Positions 7,491 to 15,053 of a stretch of 64,000 nt of DNA are shown in pieces. Below the pieces are notes generated by a model. It made no database searches. It saw only the letters and a list, made by a program, of their open reading frames with translations, and was not told the DNA's origin. Positions within the stretch are counted from its first letter, which is position 1. Every line of letters starts with the position of its first letter. Made by a program: the position numbers and the translations under genes. The DNA comes from LMUY01 sp964244585 (lineage in GTDB: Bacteria > Pseudomonadota > Alphaproteobacteria > Acetobacterales > Acetobacteraceae). The DNA lies in contig CAXTJM010000001.1 in assembly GCA_964244585.1 (NCBI GenBank), forward strand, positions 248,001 to 312,000, in the 5' to 3' direction.

Positions 7491-8860
7491 GCAGCCCGCG
7501 CCTGGGCGACATGCGCGATCGTCTCGCATAATTCGTCCACCACGCGGCGGACCAGCGCCTCATCCTCGCCTTCCGCCATCACGCGCACCACCGGCTCGGT
7601 TCCGCTCTCCCGCAGCAGCAAGCGGCCGGCGGAGGCCAGGCTGGCCTCCGCCTCCGCCACGGCGGCGCGGATGCGGCCATCCCCCAGCGGCGATGCGCCG
7701 TTGAACCGCACGCTGCGCAGGCGCTGCGGCAGGGGATCGAACAGCCGCAGCGCGGCACTGGCGGGACGGCGCTGCTCCACCAGCACCGCCAGCACCTGCA
7801 AGGCGGCGACCAGGCCGTCCCCGGTGGTGGAGTAGTCGCCGAGGATGACGTGGCCGGATTGCTCCCCGCCAAGGTTGAGCCCGTCCGCCCGCATCCGCTC
7901 CATGACATAGCGGTCGCCCACGGCGGTGCGGTGCAGCGCCAGCCCCTGCCGCACCAGGAACCGCTCCAGGCCCAGATTGGACATGACCGTGGCGACCACG
8001 CCGCCGCCGCGCAGCCGGCCGGAGCGGTGGAGGTTCATCGCCGCCAGGGCCAGGATCTGGTCGCCATCCACCAGCCGGCCGCGTTCGTCCGACATCAGCA
8101 GCCGGTCGGCATCCCCGTCCAGCGCCACGCCCAGATCGGCGCCATGCTCCACCACCGCGCGGCAGAGGTGGTCGGGCACGGTGGACCCGCACTCCTTGTT
8201 GATGTTGAATCCATCCGGCGTCACGCCCAGCGGGATCACGGTCGCCCCGAGTTCCCACAGCACGGTGGGCGCCACCTTGTAGGCCGCGCCGTGGGCGCAA
8301 TCGATCACGATCTTCAGCCCGTCCAGCGTCTGGCCGCGGGGGAACGTCGCCTTCGCGCTTTCGATGTAGCGCCCGGCCGCGTCCACCAGGCGGGACGCAC
8401 GCCCCAGCACCGGCGGCGCCGCCATGCGGCCGGCCAGGTCGGAGGCCATCAAGGCCTCGATCTCAGCCTCCGTCGCATCGGACAGCTTGTAGCCGTCCGG
8501 ACCGAACAGCTTGATGCCGTTATCCTCGAACGGGTTGTGGCTGGCCGAGATCATCACGCCGAGATCGGCGCGCATGCTGCGGGTGAGCATGGCGATCGCC
8601 GGCGTCGGCAGCGGCCCGACCAACTGCACGTCCATGCCGACGCCGACAAAGCCGGCGACCAGGGCAGGCTCGATCATATAGCCCGACAGCCGGGTATCCT
8701 TGCCGATCACCACCCGGTGGCGATGGCTGCCCCGCACGAACATGATCCCGGCGGCCTGGCCCAGGCGCAGCGCCATCTCGGCCGTCATCGGATCGGCATT
8801 TGCGGTGCCGCGTATCCCATCCGTGCCGAACAGCCGCCTGCCGTTTACCATCGTACTCAC
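7487..8860 (-). CDS. glmM: Phosphoglucosamine mutase GlmM
   Basis: 457 residues. Interconverts glucosamine-6-phosphate and glucosamine-1-phosphate for UDP-GlcNAc, peptidoglycan and LPS. The phosphoserine loop ISASHNPFEDNGIK is near residues 101-115, the metal loop DGDADRLL near 245, the sugar-binding loop GGEQSGHVI near 330, and the phosphate-binding RESGTEPVVRVMAEG near 420. FGTDGIRG is close to the N terminus. The start given is a GTG at 8860; an in-frame ATG at 8851 is an equally reasonable start. Upstream folP ends 32 nt away and downstream thiD overlaps. A folP-glmM pair is common in proteobacteria, often after ftsH, which is not in this window. Confidence 0.96.
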   Translation of the reverse strand: MSTMVNGRRLFGTDGIRGTANADPMTAEMALRLGQAAGIMFVRGSHRHRVVIGKDTRLSGYMIEPALVAGFVGVGMDVQLVGPLPTPAIAMLTRSMRADLGVMISASHNPFEDNGIKLFGPDGYKLSDATEAEIEALMASDLAGRMAAPPVLGRASRLVDAAGRYIESAKATFPRGQTLDGLKIVIDCAHGAAYKVAPTVLWELGATVIPLGVTPDGFNINKECGSTVPDHLCRAVVEHGADLGVALDGDADRLLMSDERGRLVDGDQILALAAMNLHRSGRLRGGGVVATVMSNLGLERFLVRQGLALHRTAVGDRYVMERMRADGLNLGGEQSGHVILGDYSTTGDGLVAALQVLAVLVEQRRPASAALRLFDPLPQRLRSVRFNGASPLGDGRIRAAVAEAEASLASAGRLLLRESGTEPVVRVMAEGEDEALVRRVVDELCETIAHVAQARAA

Positions 8861-8892
8861 GATCCGTGCGCCTGTTTGCAGCCCCTGGTAGC

Positions 8893-9708
8893 CTAGCCGG
8901 CGAGGGCGGACCAGACCCGGACGGCCTGGACGGTCGCCGCGACATCGTGGACGCGCAGCACGGCAGCCCCTTGCGATAGGGCGAACAGCGCCGCCGCCAG
9001 TGACCCGGCGCCGCGTTGCTTCGGCGCGGCGTGGCCCATTAGCGTTCCGATGAAGCGCTTGCGGGACACCCCGACCACCAGGGGACGCCCCAGCGCGTGC
9101 GACGGTGCCAGGTCGCGCAGCAGCGTGATGTTCTGCGCGGCGTTCTTGGCGAACCCGATGCCGGGATCCAGCATGATCTGGCTCGCCTGCACGCCCGCTT
9201 GTTCGGCCCAGGCGAGGCGTTCGGCCAGTTCGTTGGCGACCTCGGTGCCCACGTCGTCATACACCGCCAGGCTGTTCATCGTCGCCGGGTCGCCCCGCAT
9301 GTGCATCAGGATGACGGCGCAGCCCCGTGCCGCGACCAGCCTGGCCGCGTCCGGATCGTGTCGCAAGGCGGACACGTCGTTGACGATGCTCGCGCCGGCA
9401 TCCAGCGCGGCAGCCATGACGGTCGCGTCGCGGGTATCGATGGAGAGCGGGACGCCAACATCCCGCAGCCCGGTGATCACGGGAACGACGCGCGCCCGCT
9501 CCTCCGCCGTTGCCAATCCGCCGCTGCCTGGCCGGGTCGACTCGCCGCCGATGTCGAGCAGGTCCGCCCCATCGGCCACCATCTGCTGCCCCGCGGCGAC
9601 GGCGCGGCCGGGATCGAGATGGTCTCCTCCGTCACTGAAGCTGTCCGGGGTGACGTTGAGTATCGCCATGACCGAGGGGCGGGCGAGGCTGTCCAATTGC
9701 CAGACCAT
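8893..9708 (-). CDS. folP: Dihydropteroate synthase FolP
   Basis: 271 residues from the ATG at 9708 (MVWQLDSLARPSVMAILN); the open frame extends further upstream but overlaps the preceding gene and has no family similarity. Condenses hydroxymethyl-dihydropterin diphosphate with p-aminobenzoate in folate synthesis. Signature ILNVTPDSFSDGG near residues 15-28, GGESTRPGSG near 60, SIDT, NDVSAL, the MHMRG motif and the terminal GVSRKRFIG region are all present. The target of sulfonamides in other bacteria. Lies 14 nt after the TctC-like gene and 32 nt before glmM on the same strand, so presumably one operon. Confidence 0.95.
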   Translation of the reverse strand: MVWQLDSLARPSVMAILNVTPDSFSDGGDHLDPGRAVAAGQQMVADGADLLDIGGESTRPGSGGLATAEERARVVPVITGLRDVGVPLSIDTRDATVMAAALDAGASIVNDVSALRHDPDAARLVAARGCAVILMHMRGDPATMNSLAVYDDVGTEVANELAERLAWAEQAGVQASQIMLDPGIGFAKNAAQNITLLRDLAPSHALGRPLVVGVSRKRFIGTLMGHAAPKQRGAGSLAAALFALSQGAAVLRVHDVAATVQAVRVWSALAG

Positions 9709-9722
9709 CGAAGCACGAGGGC

Positions 9723-10754
9723 TCAGGCCGGCCGGTAGTTCAACCGGGTCGCCAGCCAGTTGCGCAGCTCCAGCAACGAGGCCGTGTCCGCCAGCATTGC
9801 CATCGTGCTTGCCGTCGCCGCCAGCGCCCCCAGGGGACGCACGCCGACCGCGCTCGCCTGCTCCTGCACCGCGCCGGACCCCACCGCCTGGGCACAGGCC
9901 CGCCGCCACAGCGCCACCATGGCAGCCGGGGTGAGGTGCGGCAGGACTAGCGCCACCTCCAGCTCCGAGGCCGCCGCAGTCGCCCGCCATGCCTTCCGCA
10001 GGGGCGTGTCACCCAAACGGGTCGCCAGCAACTCGCTCACATCCGGCGTCGATGGAAAGGCCGGGTCGCGAAGCCGGCGCCCTGCCTCGTCCACGCTGCC
10101 GAACGAAAAGGCCGGCACCACGCCCGTGGCGGCCAACAGGCGCGCCAGATCGGGGACGCGGCGTCCGTGCAGGCAGATGGCGTCCACCTGGGCACGGCTG
10201 ATGGCGTCCATCGCCGCCGCGTCGCTCAGCCCGAAGACCGGCGTCCAAGCCACGCCGAGCAGGTCCAGCGCCAGCAAGGCCGGCAGCTCCGGACCCGCTG
10301 GCCCGGATGCGGCGATCCGCAGCGTCGGTCCGCCGGCGCCGCCGAAAGGCCCGCGGCTCACCAGCAGGCCGGGGGTCACGCCGGCCAGCGCCGGGATCCA
10401 TTGCGCCACGTCGAACTGGGCACGCGGGTCGCCGACCAGCCAGGCCATTGCCGCGCTGCCGGGCAACAGCAATGCGGTGCCCCCATCCGGGACGGTGCGC
10501 GCCTCGAACTGGTTTGCCCCGGTCACGCCGTCGACGCCGCCGACCAGGTCCTTGCGCAACGGCGTGCCAGGCGGCAGCGCCCGGCCAAGGCTGGGCGTCA
10601 GCCAGCCTGCCCACGCATCGACCGGCCCCCCCTCCGGGCCGGCCACCAGCAGCGTGGCCCCCTCGGGGAACGGCGCCGCGGCCGGGGCAGCCGCGACGGT
10701 CGCCAGCGCGAGCGCCGAACCCAGGACAGAACGACGGCTGACGGCGTGGCTCAA
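9723..10754 (-). CDS. Tat-exported tripartite-tricarboxylate-type solute-binding protein (TctC/Bug-like)
   Basis: 343 residues. A twin-arginine signal peptide is visible at the N terminus (SRRSVLGSALALATVAAAPAAA). The mature part begins with PEGATLLVAGPEGGPVDAWAG and has the Bug-family layout (GGVDGVTGANQFEARTVPDGGTALLL, a substrate loop near residues 65-95, an LLVSRGPFG strand near 130). Bug proteins bind small carboxylates or aromatic acids for TctAB permeases or signal transduction. No tctA or tctB is near; instead the gene sits between apt and folP. Similarity is weak in the C-terminal lobe, so the family call is moderately sure and the ligand unknown. It may be an orphan that has lost or never had a dedicated permease. 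Confidence 0.6.
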   Translation of the reverse strand: MSHAVSRRSVLGSALALATVAAAPAAAPFPEGATLLVAGPEGGPVDAWAGWLTPSLGRALPPGTPLRKDLVGGVDGVTGANQFEARTVPDGGTALLLPGSAAMAWLVGDPRAQFDVAQWIPALAGVTPGLLVSRGPFGGAGGPTLRIAASGPAGPELPALLALDLLGVAWTPVFGLSDAAAMDAISRAQVDAICLHGRRVPDLARLLAATGVVPAFSFGSVDEAGRRLRDPAFPSTPDVSELLATRLGDTPLRKAWRATAAASELEVALVLPHLTPAAMVALWRRACAQAVGSGAVQEQASAVGVRPLGALAATASTMAMLADTASLLELRNWLATRLNYRPA

Positions 10755-10824
10755 CGTGACATCCTTCCGACCCGAAATGGCTCAGCCATTGACGCCGGCT
10801 GACCTGGTTGCCCTTGGTCGAGGC

Positions 10825-11340
10825 TCATGAATCATAGGCAATGAGGCTTTCGAAAGGCACGGCGAGCTTCTGCCGCCCTGCCAGGAAGCTCAACTCGATC
10901 AGCGCCGCCGCGCCAGGAACCACGGCGCCGACGGTTTGAAGCAGGGTAATGCCGGCCGCCATGGTGCCGCCGGTCGCCAGCAGGTCGTCCACCACCACGA
11001 CGCGTTGCCCGGCAGCCACTGCATCGGCCTGGATTTCCAGGCGGTCCGTGCCGTATTCCAGCGCATAGTCGTGCGCGATGACCTTGCCGGGCAGCTTGCC
11101 GCGCTTGCGCAGCATGATGAAGCCGCAGCCCAGCTTCAGCGCCAGCGGCGCCGCGAGCAGGAAGCCCCGGGATTCCACGCCCGCCACCAGATCCGGCTGC
11201 CATTGCCGCACGCAGCGTGCCATCCGCCCCATGGCGACCTGCCAGGCATCCGGATGCCGCAGCAAGGTGGAGACATCGTAGAACAGGATGCCCGGCTTGG
11301 GAAAATCCGGGATGCTGGCGATGTGGTCCTTCAGGTCCAT
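10825..11340 (-). CDS. apt: Adenine phosphoribosyltransferase Apt
   Basis: 171 residues, typical length. Salvages adenine with PRPP to AMP in the cytosol. The N terminus DLKDHIASIPDFPKPGILFYDVSTLL is the family opening; GVESRGFLLAAPLA near 64-77 and the PRPP loop VVVVDDLLATGGTMAAG near 118-135 are diagnostic. About 70 nt separate its stop from the start of the TctC-like gene, so a shared transcript is possible. Its start is 64 nt from the oppositely directed DUF2842 gene, giving a short divergent promoter region at 11341-11404. Confidence 0.95.
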   Translation of the reverse strand: MDLKDHIASIPDFPKPGILFYDVSTLLRHPDAWQVAMGRMARCVRQWQPDLVAGVESRGFLLAAPLALKLGCGFIMLRKRGKLPGKVIAHDYALEYGTDRLEIQADAVAAGQRVVVVDDLLATGGTMAAGITLLQTVGAVVPGAAALIELSFLAGRQKLAVPFESLIAYDS

Positions 11341-11404
11341 GGCTGTGTCCTCGTGGTCGGATCGGCCCTATAGCCGGCCCGGTCCGGTTACGCTAACCGG
11401 CGTC

Positions 11405-11605
11405 ATGACCCGACGCACGTCCCGCCCCCTCATCGCAGCCTTGCTGGGGGTGGCGTTCATCATCCTCTACATCGCCGCCGCCATCACCCTGCCGGACCTG
11501 CTGCCGCAGTATTGGGCGGTGCAGGCAGTGTATTTCCTGGTGGCCGGGATCGTCTGGGTGTTCCCGGTGCGCTGGCTGATGCTGTGGAGCGTCGGCAAGC
11601 GCTGA
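11405..11605 (+). CDS. Small two-helix inner-membrane protein, DUF2842 family
   Basis: 66 residues from the ATG at 11405 (MTRRTSRPLIAALLG); the open frame starts earlier but would overlap apt. Two hydrophobic helices (about 8-27 and 36-58) joined by LPDLLPQYW, and the second ends VFPVRWLMLWSVGKR; this is the pattern of DUF2842 proteins found in Alphaproteobacteria. Function unknown. The lone gene faces the tRNA-Pro gene on the other strand. Confidence 0.75.
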   Translation: MTRRTSRPLIAALLGVAFIILYIAAAITLPDLLPQYWAVQAVYFLVAGIVWVFPVRWLMLWSVGKR

Positions 11606-11652
11606 GCGCTTCCGACTGCCGACACGACGGGAAGACGTGTCACATTGGGACT

Positions 11653-11729
11653 TGGTCGGAGCGAGAGGATTCGAACCTCCGGCCTCTGGCTCCCGAAGCA
11701 AGCGCTCTACCAGGCTGAGCTACGCTCCG
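11653..11729 (-). tRNA. tRNA-Pro (anticodon CGG)
   Basis: 77 nt with all arms. Acceptor CGGAGCG pairs with CGCTCCG, discriminator A and an encoded CCA end (11656-11653). D stem GCTC/GAGC, T arm GGAGG-TTCGAAT-CCTCT. The anticodon loop TTCGGGA has CGG at 11695-11693. The anticodon stem CTTGC/GCCAG has one internal mismatch (T at 11700 opposite C at 11688), where a perfect stem would be expected. The type of tRNA is secure; the mismatch is noted as a separate finding. Confidence 0.95.
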
Positions 11730-11771
11730 ACCGAGGAGCGCCGTATAGCCGGCGGCAGCCACGCCCGCAAG

Positions 11772-12356
11772 CTACAGTCGTGCCGCGCCAGACCGCGACG
11801 GGGCTGGCATGGTCAGCAGCCTGCGCAAGGCAGCAGGGACATCCGGCGCCACCTCGTACAGGGCTCGGCTGGACGGGTCGGCAAAGCCGTCCGACACGAA
11901 GCTGTTGAGCAGCGAGATCAGCGGCGCCGCCCACCCGTTGAGGTTGACGATCAGCACCGGCCGGTCGTGCAGGCCCAGTTGCCGCCAGGTGATGATCTCG
12001 ATGGTTTCATCCAGCGTTCCCAATCCGCCCGGCATGGTCACGAACGCATCCGCGGTCTCGAACATCAGCGCCTTGCGGGCATGCATGCTGCCGGTCACCC
12101 GCAGATCCGTTACCCCCGGATGCGCCACCTCCCGCGCCCGCAGGAAGTCCGGGATGATGCCGGTGACGGCACCCTCCGCAGCCAACGCGCCGTCCGCGAC
12201 CGCGCCCATCAACCCGACCCGGCCGCCACCATAGATCAGGCGGATGCCGGACATGGCCAAGCCCCGGCCCAGCGCCTCGGCAGCGCTGCGCCAGGCAGGG
12301 TCATGGCCGACCCGGGAACCGCAGAAGACGACGACGGAGCTGATATTGGCTGGCAC
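11772..12356 (-). CDS. LOG-family nucleoside monophosphate phosphoribohydrolase (TIGR00730)
   Basis: 194 residues from a GTG at 12356, preceded 8 nt upstream by GGAG; an alternative GTG at 12407 adds 17 residues without family similarity. Rossmann-like protein with VFCGSRVG at the start, GGGRVGLMGAVADGAL near 40-56, the SMHARKALM segment and the PGGLGTLDE catalytic motif near 107-115. LOG-type enzymes release a base and ribose 5-phosphate from cytokinin nucleotides or AMP. In bacteria the exact substrate is often unknown. Encoded alone between the tRNA and the cytochrome gene, same strand as both. Confidence 0.85.
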   Translation of the reverse strand: MPANISSVVVFCGSRVGHDPAWRSAAEALGRGLAMSGIRLIYGGGRVGLMGAVADGALAAEGAVTGIIPDFLRAREVAHPGVTDLRVTGSMHARKALMFETADAFVTMPGGLGTLDETIEIITWRQLGLHDRPVLIVNLNGWAAPLISLLNSFVSDGFADPSSRALYEVAPDVPAALRRLLTMPAPSRSGAARL

Positions 12357-12415
12357 CGATGAAGCTCCTACGATCCGCGCGGCGGGTCTGCCGGGACGGC
12401 GGCCCACTATCGCGC

Positions 12416-12480
12416 TTGCCTTGGCGGGACCGGACGCCTGGTCGCCGACGGGGCCGGGTTCGCCGACCCGGTCAAGGCAA
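12416..12480. terminator. Stem-loop region between the cytochrome b gene and the LOG gene
   Basis: TTGCCTTG (12416-12423) is perfectly complementary to CAAGGCAA (12473-12480), and CCGGGT-TCGCCG-ACCCGG (12454-12471) forms a compact GC-rich hairpin inside. It lies between the stop of the cytochrome gene (12519) and the start of the LOG gene (12356), both on the minus strand. No T run follows, so rho-independent termination is only a possibility. Confidence 0.3.
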
Positions 12481-12518
12481 AGACGCCACCTGCCACCGGC
12501 AGTTCCCGTGCAAGTCGC

Positions 12519-13211
12519 CTACAGCCGGGTCGCCATCACCCACACGAGGCAACCCGACAGCACCACCAGCAACAGCGCCAGCAACGGTGATGCCATCCGA
12601 GGCTGGCGCGTGGCGCCCGGCAGGCGTTTGCGGCCGGTGATCATCGGCCGCAGCAGGTTGTGCCGCTTCACGACGGCGTAGGCCAGCACCGCGACGACGT
12701 GCAACCCGACCAGCCAAAGCAGGATGGTGAAGTTGACCGCGTGCAAGGCGGTGAGCCGGTCGCTCACGTCCTTGCTGACGAAATGGGCGAGCGGACCTTG
12801 CGTGACGATATCGTCGTTGCTGAACAGGCCGGAGCCGACCTGCACCGCGATGTCGCCCAACAGGACCAGCACCATCCAGCCGCCGGCCGCATTGTGGCCG
12901 ACCTGGTCGTCGTCCTCCCGGCGCGTGAACTGCGCCAGGTGGCGGAATCCCTCGACCGGGTTGCGGAGGAACTGGCTGAACCTGGATGTCTCGCTGCCCA
13001 GGAACCCCCAGGCCAGCCGGAACAGCAGCAGGCTGAGCATCGTGTAACCCGACAGGAGATGCAGGTCGATGCGGTCGAACCGGATCGACAGGTAACTGGT
13101 TCCGATCAGCACCACGATGGCCCAATGGAACAGCCGGGTCGGGGCATCCCAAACCCGCATCGACAACCTCAAGGCTGTCTGTCGCGACCGTGGCCGCCGC
13201 ACTCCACTCAT
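12519..13211 (-). CDS. Cytochrome b561-type membrane protein (cytochrome b/b6 domain)
   Basis: 230 residues from the ATG at 13211, with AGAGG 9 nt upstream; an ATG at 13160 (MRVWDAPTRLFHW), also with GAGG 6 nt before it, is the other credible start. Four to five transmembrane helices with likely haem-ligand histidines in RLFHWAIV, DLHLLSGYTML, LTALHAVNFT and LVGLHVVAVLAY. The RVWDAPTRLFHW opening is that of the COG3658 family (Ni-Fe hydrogenase cytochrome b subunit-like or b561-like electron carriers). No partner hydrogenase or dehydrogenase gene is near. A short extra helix closes the C terminus (LLALLLVVLSG). Divergent from the LysM gene. Confidence 0.8.
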   Translation of the reverse strand: MSGVRRPRSRQTALRLSMRVWDAPTRLFHWAIVVLIGTSYLSIRFDRIDLHLLSGYTMLSLLLFRLAWGFLGSETSRFSQFLRNPVEGFRHLAQFTRREDDDQVGHNAAGGWMVLVLLGDIAVQVGSGLFSNDDIVTQGPLAHFVSKDVSDRLTALHAVNFTILLWLVGLHVVAVLAYAVVKRHNLLRPMITGRKRLPGATRQPRMASPLLALLLVVLSGCLVWVMATRL

Positions 13212-13275
13212 TACCATGCCCCTCTTATGTGATCCTGCCTTTAACATCTGCGTCATGCCAGCGCGCCACGATTGT

Positions 13276-13290
13276 GCAACACAGTGTTGC
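13276..13290. promoter_or_regulatory. Operator-like palindrome in a divergent promoter region
   Basis: GCAACAC-A-GTGTTGC is a perfect 7-bp inverted repeat around one base, 64 nt from the cytochrome start and 34 nt before the LysM gene start. Odd-length symmetric sites of this kind are typical of dimeric regulators. No regulator gene lies beside it, so which protein would bind is unknown. Confidence 0.4.
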
Positions 13291-13324
13291 GCGGTTGTCT
13301 CACTCCCGTTACGTTGCAGCCGAA

Positions 13325-14344
13325 ATGTCATTCAACGTTCGCCGGTCCCGAAACCGTCTGACCGCGTTGGCAGTCTGCGCGTTCATGGCGATCGGTTTGG
13401 GGGCTGCCGTCGGCCTCTCCACCTCGCGGCGAGTAGCGCCCATACCGGCCCCGGTGTCGCAACAGGCTGTCGCGCCGCCGCCGCTTCGCGCGGCAGTGCC
13501 GGCGCCGCCTGCTCCGAGCTTCGACATCGTTCGAGTCACGCCGGATGGCAGCGCCGTGCTTGCCGGCCGCGCGGCCCCAGGCTCGACCGTGACCGTGCAG
13601 GAGGCCGGGCAAACCGTCGGACAAGCCCAGGCGGACATCCGGGGCGCCTGGGTGATGGTGCCATCCGCCAGGCTTGCTCCAGGGGGCAGCGAACTCACGC
13701 TGACCGCGAAGACGGCGGATGGGGTGTCGACCGCGGCAGAGGCCCCGGTCCTCGTGCTTGTCCCGACTCCGGCCCCGCCGTCACGCCCGGCGCCCCCGGC
13801 ATTGGCGTTGCTGACGCCGCCCACCGGGCCGTCCCGCCTGTTGCAGGCGCCCTCCGGCCCTACCGCGACGCAGAGGCTCGGCCTGGACACGGTCGATTAC
13901 GACGAGCACGGCGCGATCCGGTTCAGCGGAACCGCGCCACCGCAGACTCCGGTGCGCGCCTATGTCGACAACCATCCCGCCGGCGATGCGACCGCCGATG
14001 CCGATGGCCACTGGGCCATGTCGCCGCCGCGCGAGGTGGAGCCCGGCCTGCATCAGCTTCGCCTGGACCAATTGACCCCGCAGGGCCAGGTCGCCAAGCG
14101 GATCGAGCTGCCGTTCAAGCGGGAACAACTGGGCACCGCGCAGGTCGCGGACGGCCAGGTCGTCGTGCAGCCTGGGCAGAATCTTTGGCGGCTGGCGCGG
14201 CGTGCCTATGGCACCGGCATCCGCTACACGGTCATCTTCATGGCCAACCGGGACCAGATCCGCGACGAACGGCTGATCTACCCTGGCCAGGTCTTCACCA
14301 TGCCTGGCGCCATCCCGGTCTCGGCGACCGGACCGGCGCACTGA
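13325..14344 (+). CDS. Secreted or membrane-anchored LysM-domain protein with Ig-like repeats
   Basis: 339 residues from the ATG at 13325. The N-terminal hydrophobic segment (TALAVCAFMAIGLGAAVGL) is a signal anchor. A proline-rich linker is followed by two beta-sandwich, Ig-like segments (PDGSAVLAGRAAPGSTVTV near residue 75; HGAIRFSGTAPPQTPVRAYV near 200) separated by another proline-rich stretch, and a C-terminal LysM at about 285-330 (VVQPGQNLWRLARRAYGTG to LIYPGQVFTMP). The architecture is that of peptidoglycan-binding BON/LysM-type envelope proteins of Alphaproteobacteria. Precise role unknown. No clear Shine-Dalgarno was seen before the ATG. Confidence 0.8.
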   Translation: MSFNVRRSRNRLTALAVCAFMAIGLGAAVGLSTSRRVAPIPAPVSQQAVAPPPLRAAVPAPPAPSFDIVRVTPDGSAVLAGRAAPGSTVTVQEAGQTVGQAQADIRGAWVMVPSARLAPGGSELTLTAKTADGVSTAAEAPVLVLVPTPAPPSRPAPPALALLTPPTGPSRLLQAPSGPTATQRLGLDTVDYDEHGAIRFSGTAPPQTPVRAYVDNHPAGDATADADGHWAMSPPREVEPGLHQLRLDQLTPQGQVAKRIELPFKREQLGTAQVADGQVVVQPGQNLWRLARRAYGTGIRYTVIFMANRDQIRDERLIYPGQVFTMPGAIPVSATGPAH

Positions 14345-14384
14345 GCTTGCCCGGGCGGGGCGCCGGGATCATAAACCCGCCCGT

Positions 14385-15053
14385 ATGACCCTCGCCCAGA
14401 CGCTCCGGACCGTGTTCGCCCCGCCGCATCGGGCGGGCTATCCCTTCATCGCGATCGGCTTGGTGGTGGCGTTGGTCGGCCTGTTCGTCAGCCGTTGGCT
14501 GTTCTGGCCCTTCGCCGCCTTCACCGTGTTCAGCCTGTATTTCTTCCGCGACCCGGAGCGCACGCCGCCCGCCCGCCCGGGCACCCTGCTCTCGCCGGCG
14601 GATGGCCGCGTGGTCTCCGTGATGCAGGCCGTGCCGCCCGAGGAACTCGGCCTGGGGCCGTCGCCCCGGTGGCGGGTGGCGACGTTCCTGTCCGTGCTGA
14701 ACGTCCACGTCAACCGCGTGCCCGCCACGGCCGAGGTGACACGGATCGCCTACCGCCACGGCGCCTTCGTCAATGCGAGCATGGACAAGGCCAGCGACGC
14801 GAACGAGCGCAATGCGCTGGCCATGCGCCTGCCGGACGGGCGGGATTTCGCCGTGGTGCAGATCGCCGGGTTGATCGCCCGGCGCATCCTGTGCGACGCC
14901 AAGGTGGGCGAGACCGTGGTCGGCGGCGCGCGGTTCGGCATCATCCGCTTCGGCAGCCGCACCGATCTGTACCTGCCGCTCGGCGTGGCTCCCCTGGTCG
15001 TCGTCGGACAGACGATGGTGGGCGGTGAGACGGTGATGGCCGAACTGGGATGA
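14385..15053 (+). CDS. psd: Phosphatidylserine decarboxylase proenzyme (short type)
   Basis: 222 residues. Decarboxylates phosphatidylserine to phosphatidylethanolamine at the inner membrane. Two N-terminal transmembrane helices (YPFIAIGLVVALVGLFV and LFWPFAAFTVFSLYF), then FFRDPERTPP, LLSPADGRV, FLSVLNVHVNRVP and the self-cleavage site in RFGSRTDLYLP near residues 191-201, where the serine becomes the pyruvoyl group. The length fits the ~230-residue archaeal/alphaproteobacterial type rather than the long enterobacterial type. Its stop overlaps the pssA start by 4 nt (ATGA). Confidence 0.95.
   Translation: MTLAQTLRTVFAPPHRAGYPFIAIGLVVALVGLFVSRWLFWPFAAFTVFSLYFFRDPERTPPARPGTLLSPADGRVVSVMQAVPPEELGLGPSPRWRVATFLSVLNVHVNRVPATAEVTRIAYRHGAFVNASMDKASDANERNALAMRLPDGRDFAVVQIAGLIARRILCDAKVGETVVGGARFGIIRFGSRTDLYLPLGVAPLVVVGQTMVGGETVMAELG

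Noticed and set aside
12416..12480. Rho-independent terminator
   Set aside because: The stem is good but there is no T run in either direction, so it is listed only as a low-confidence structure.
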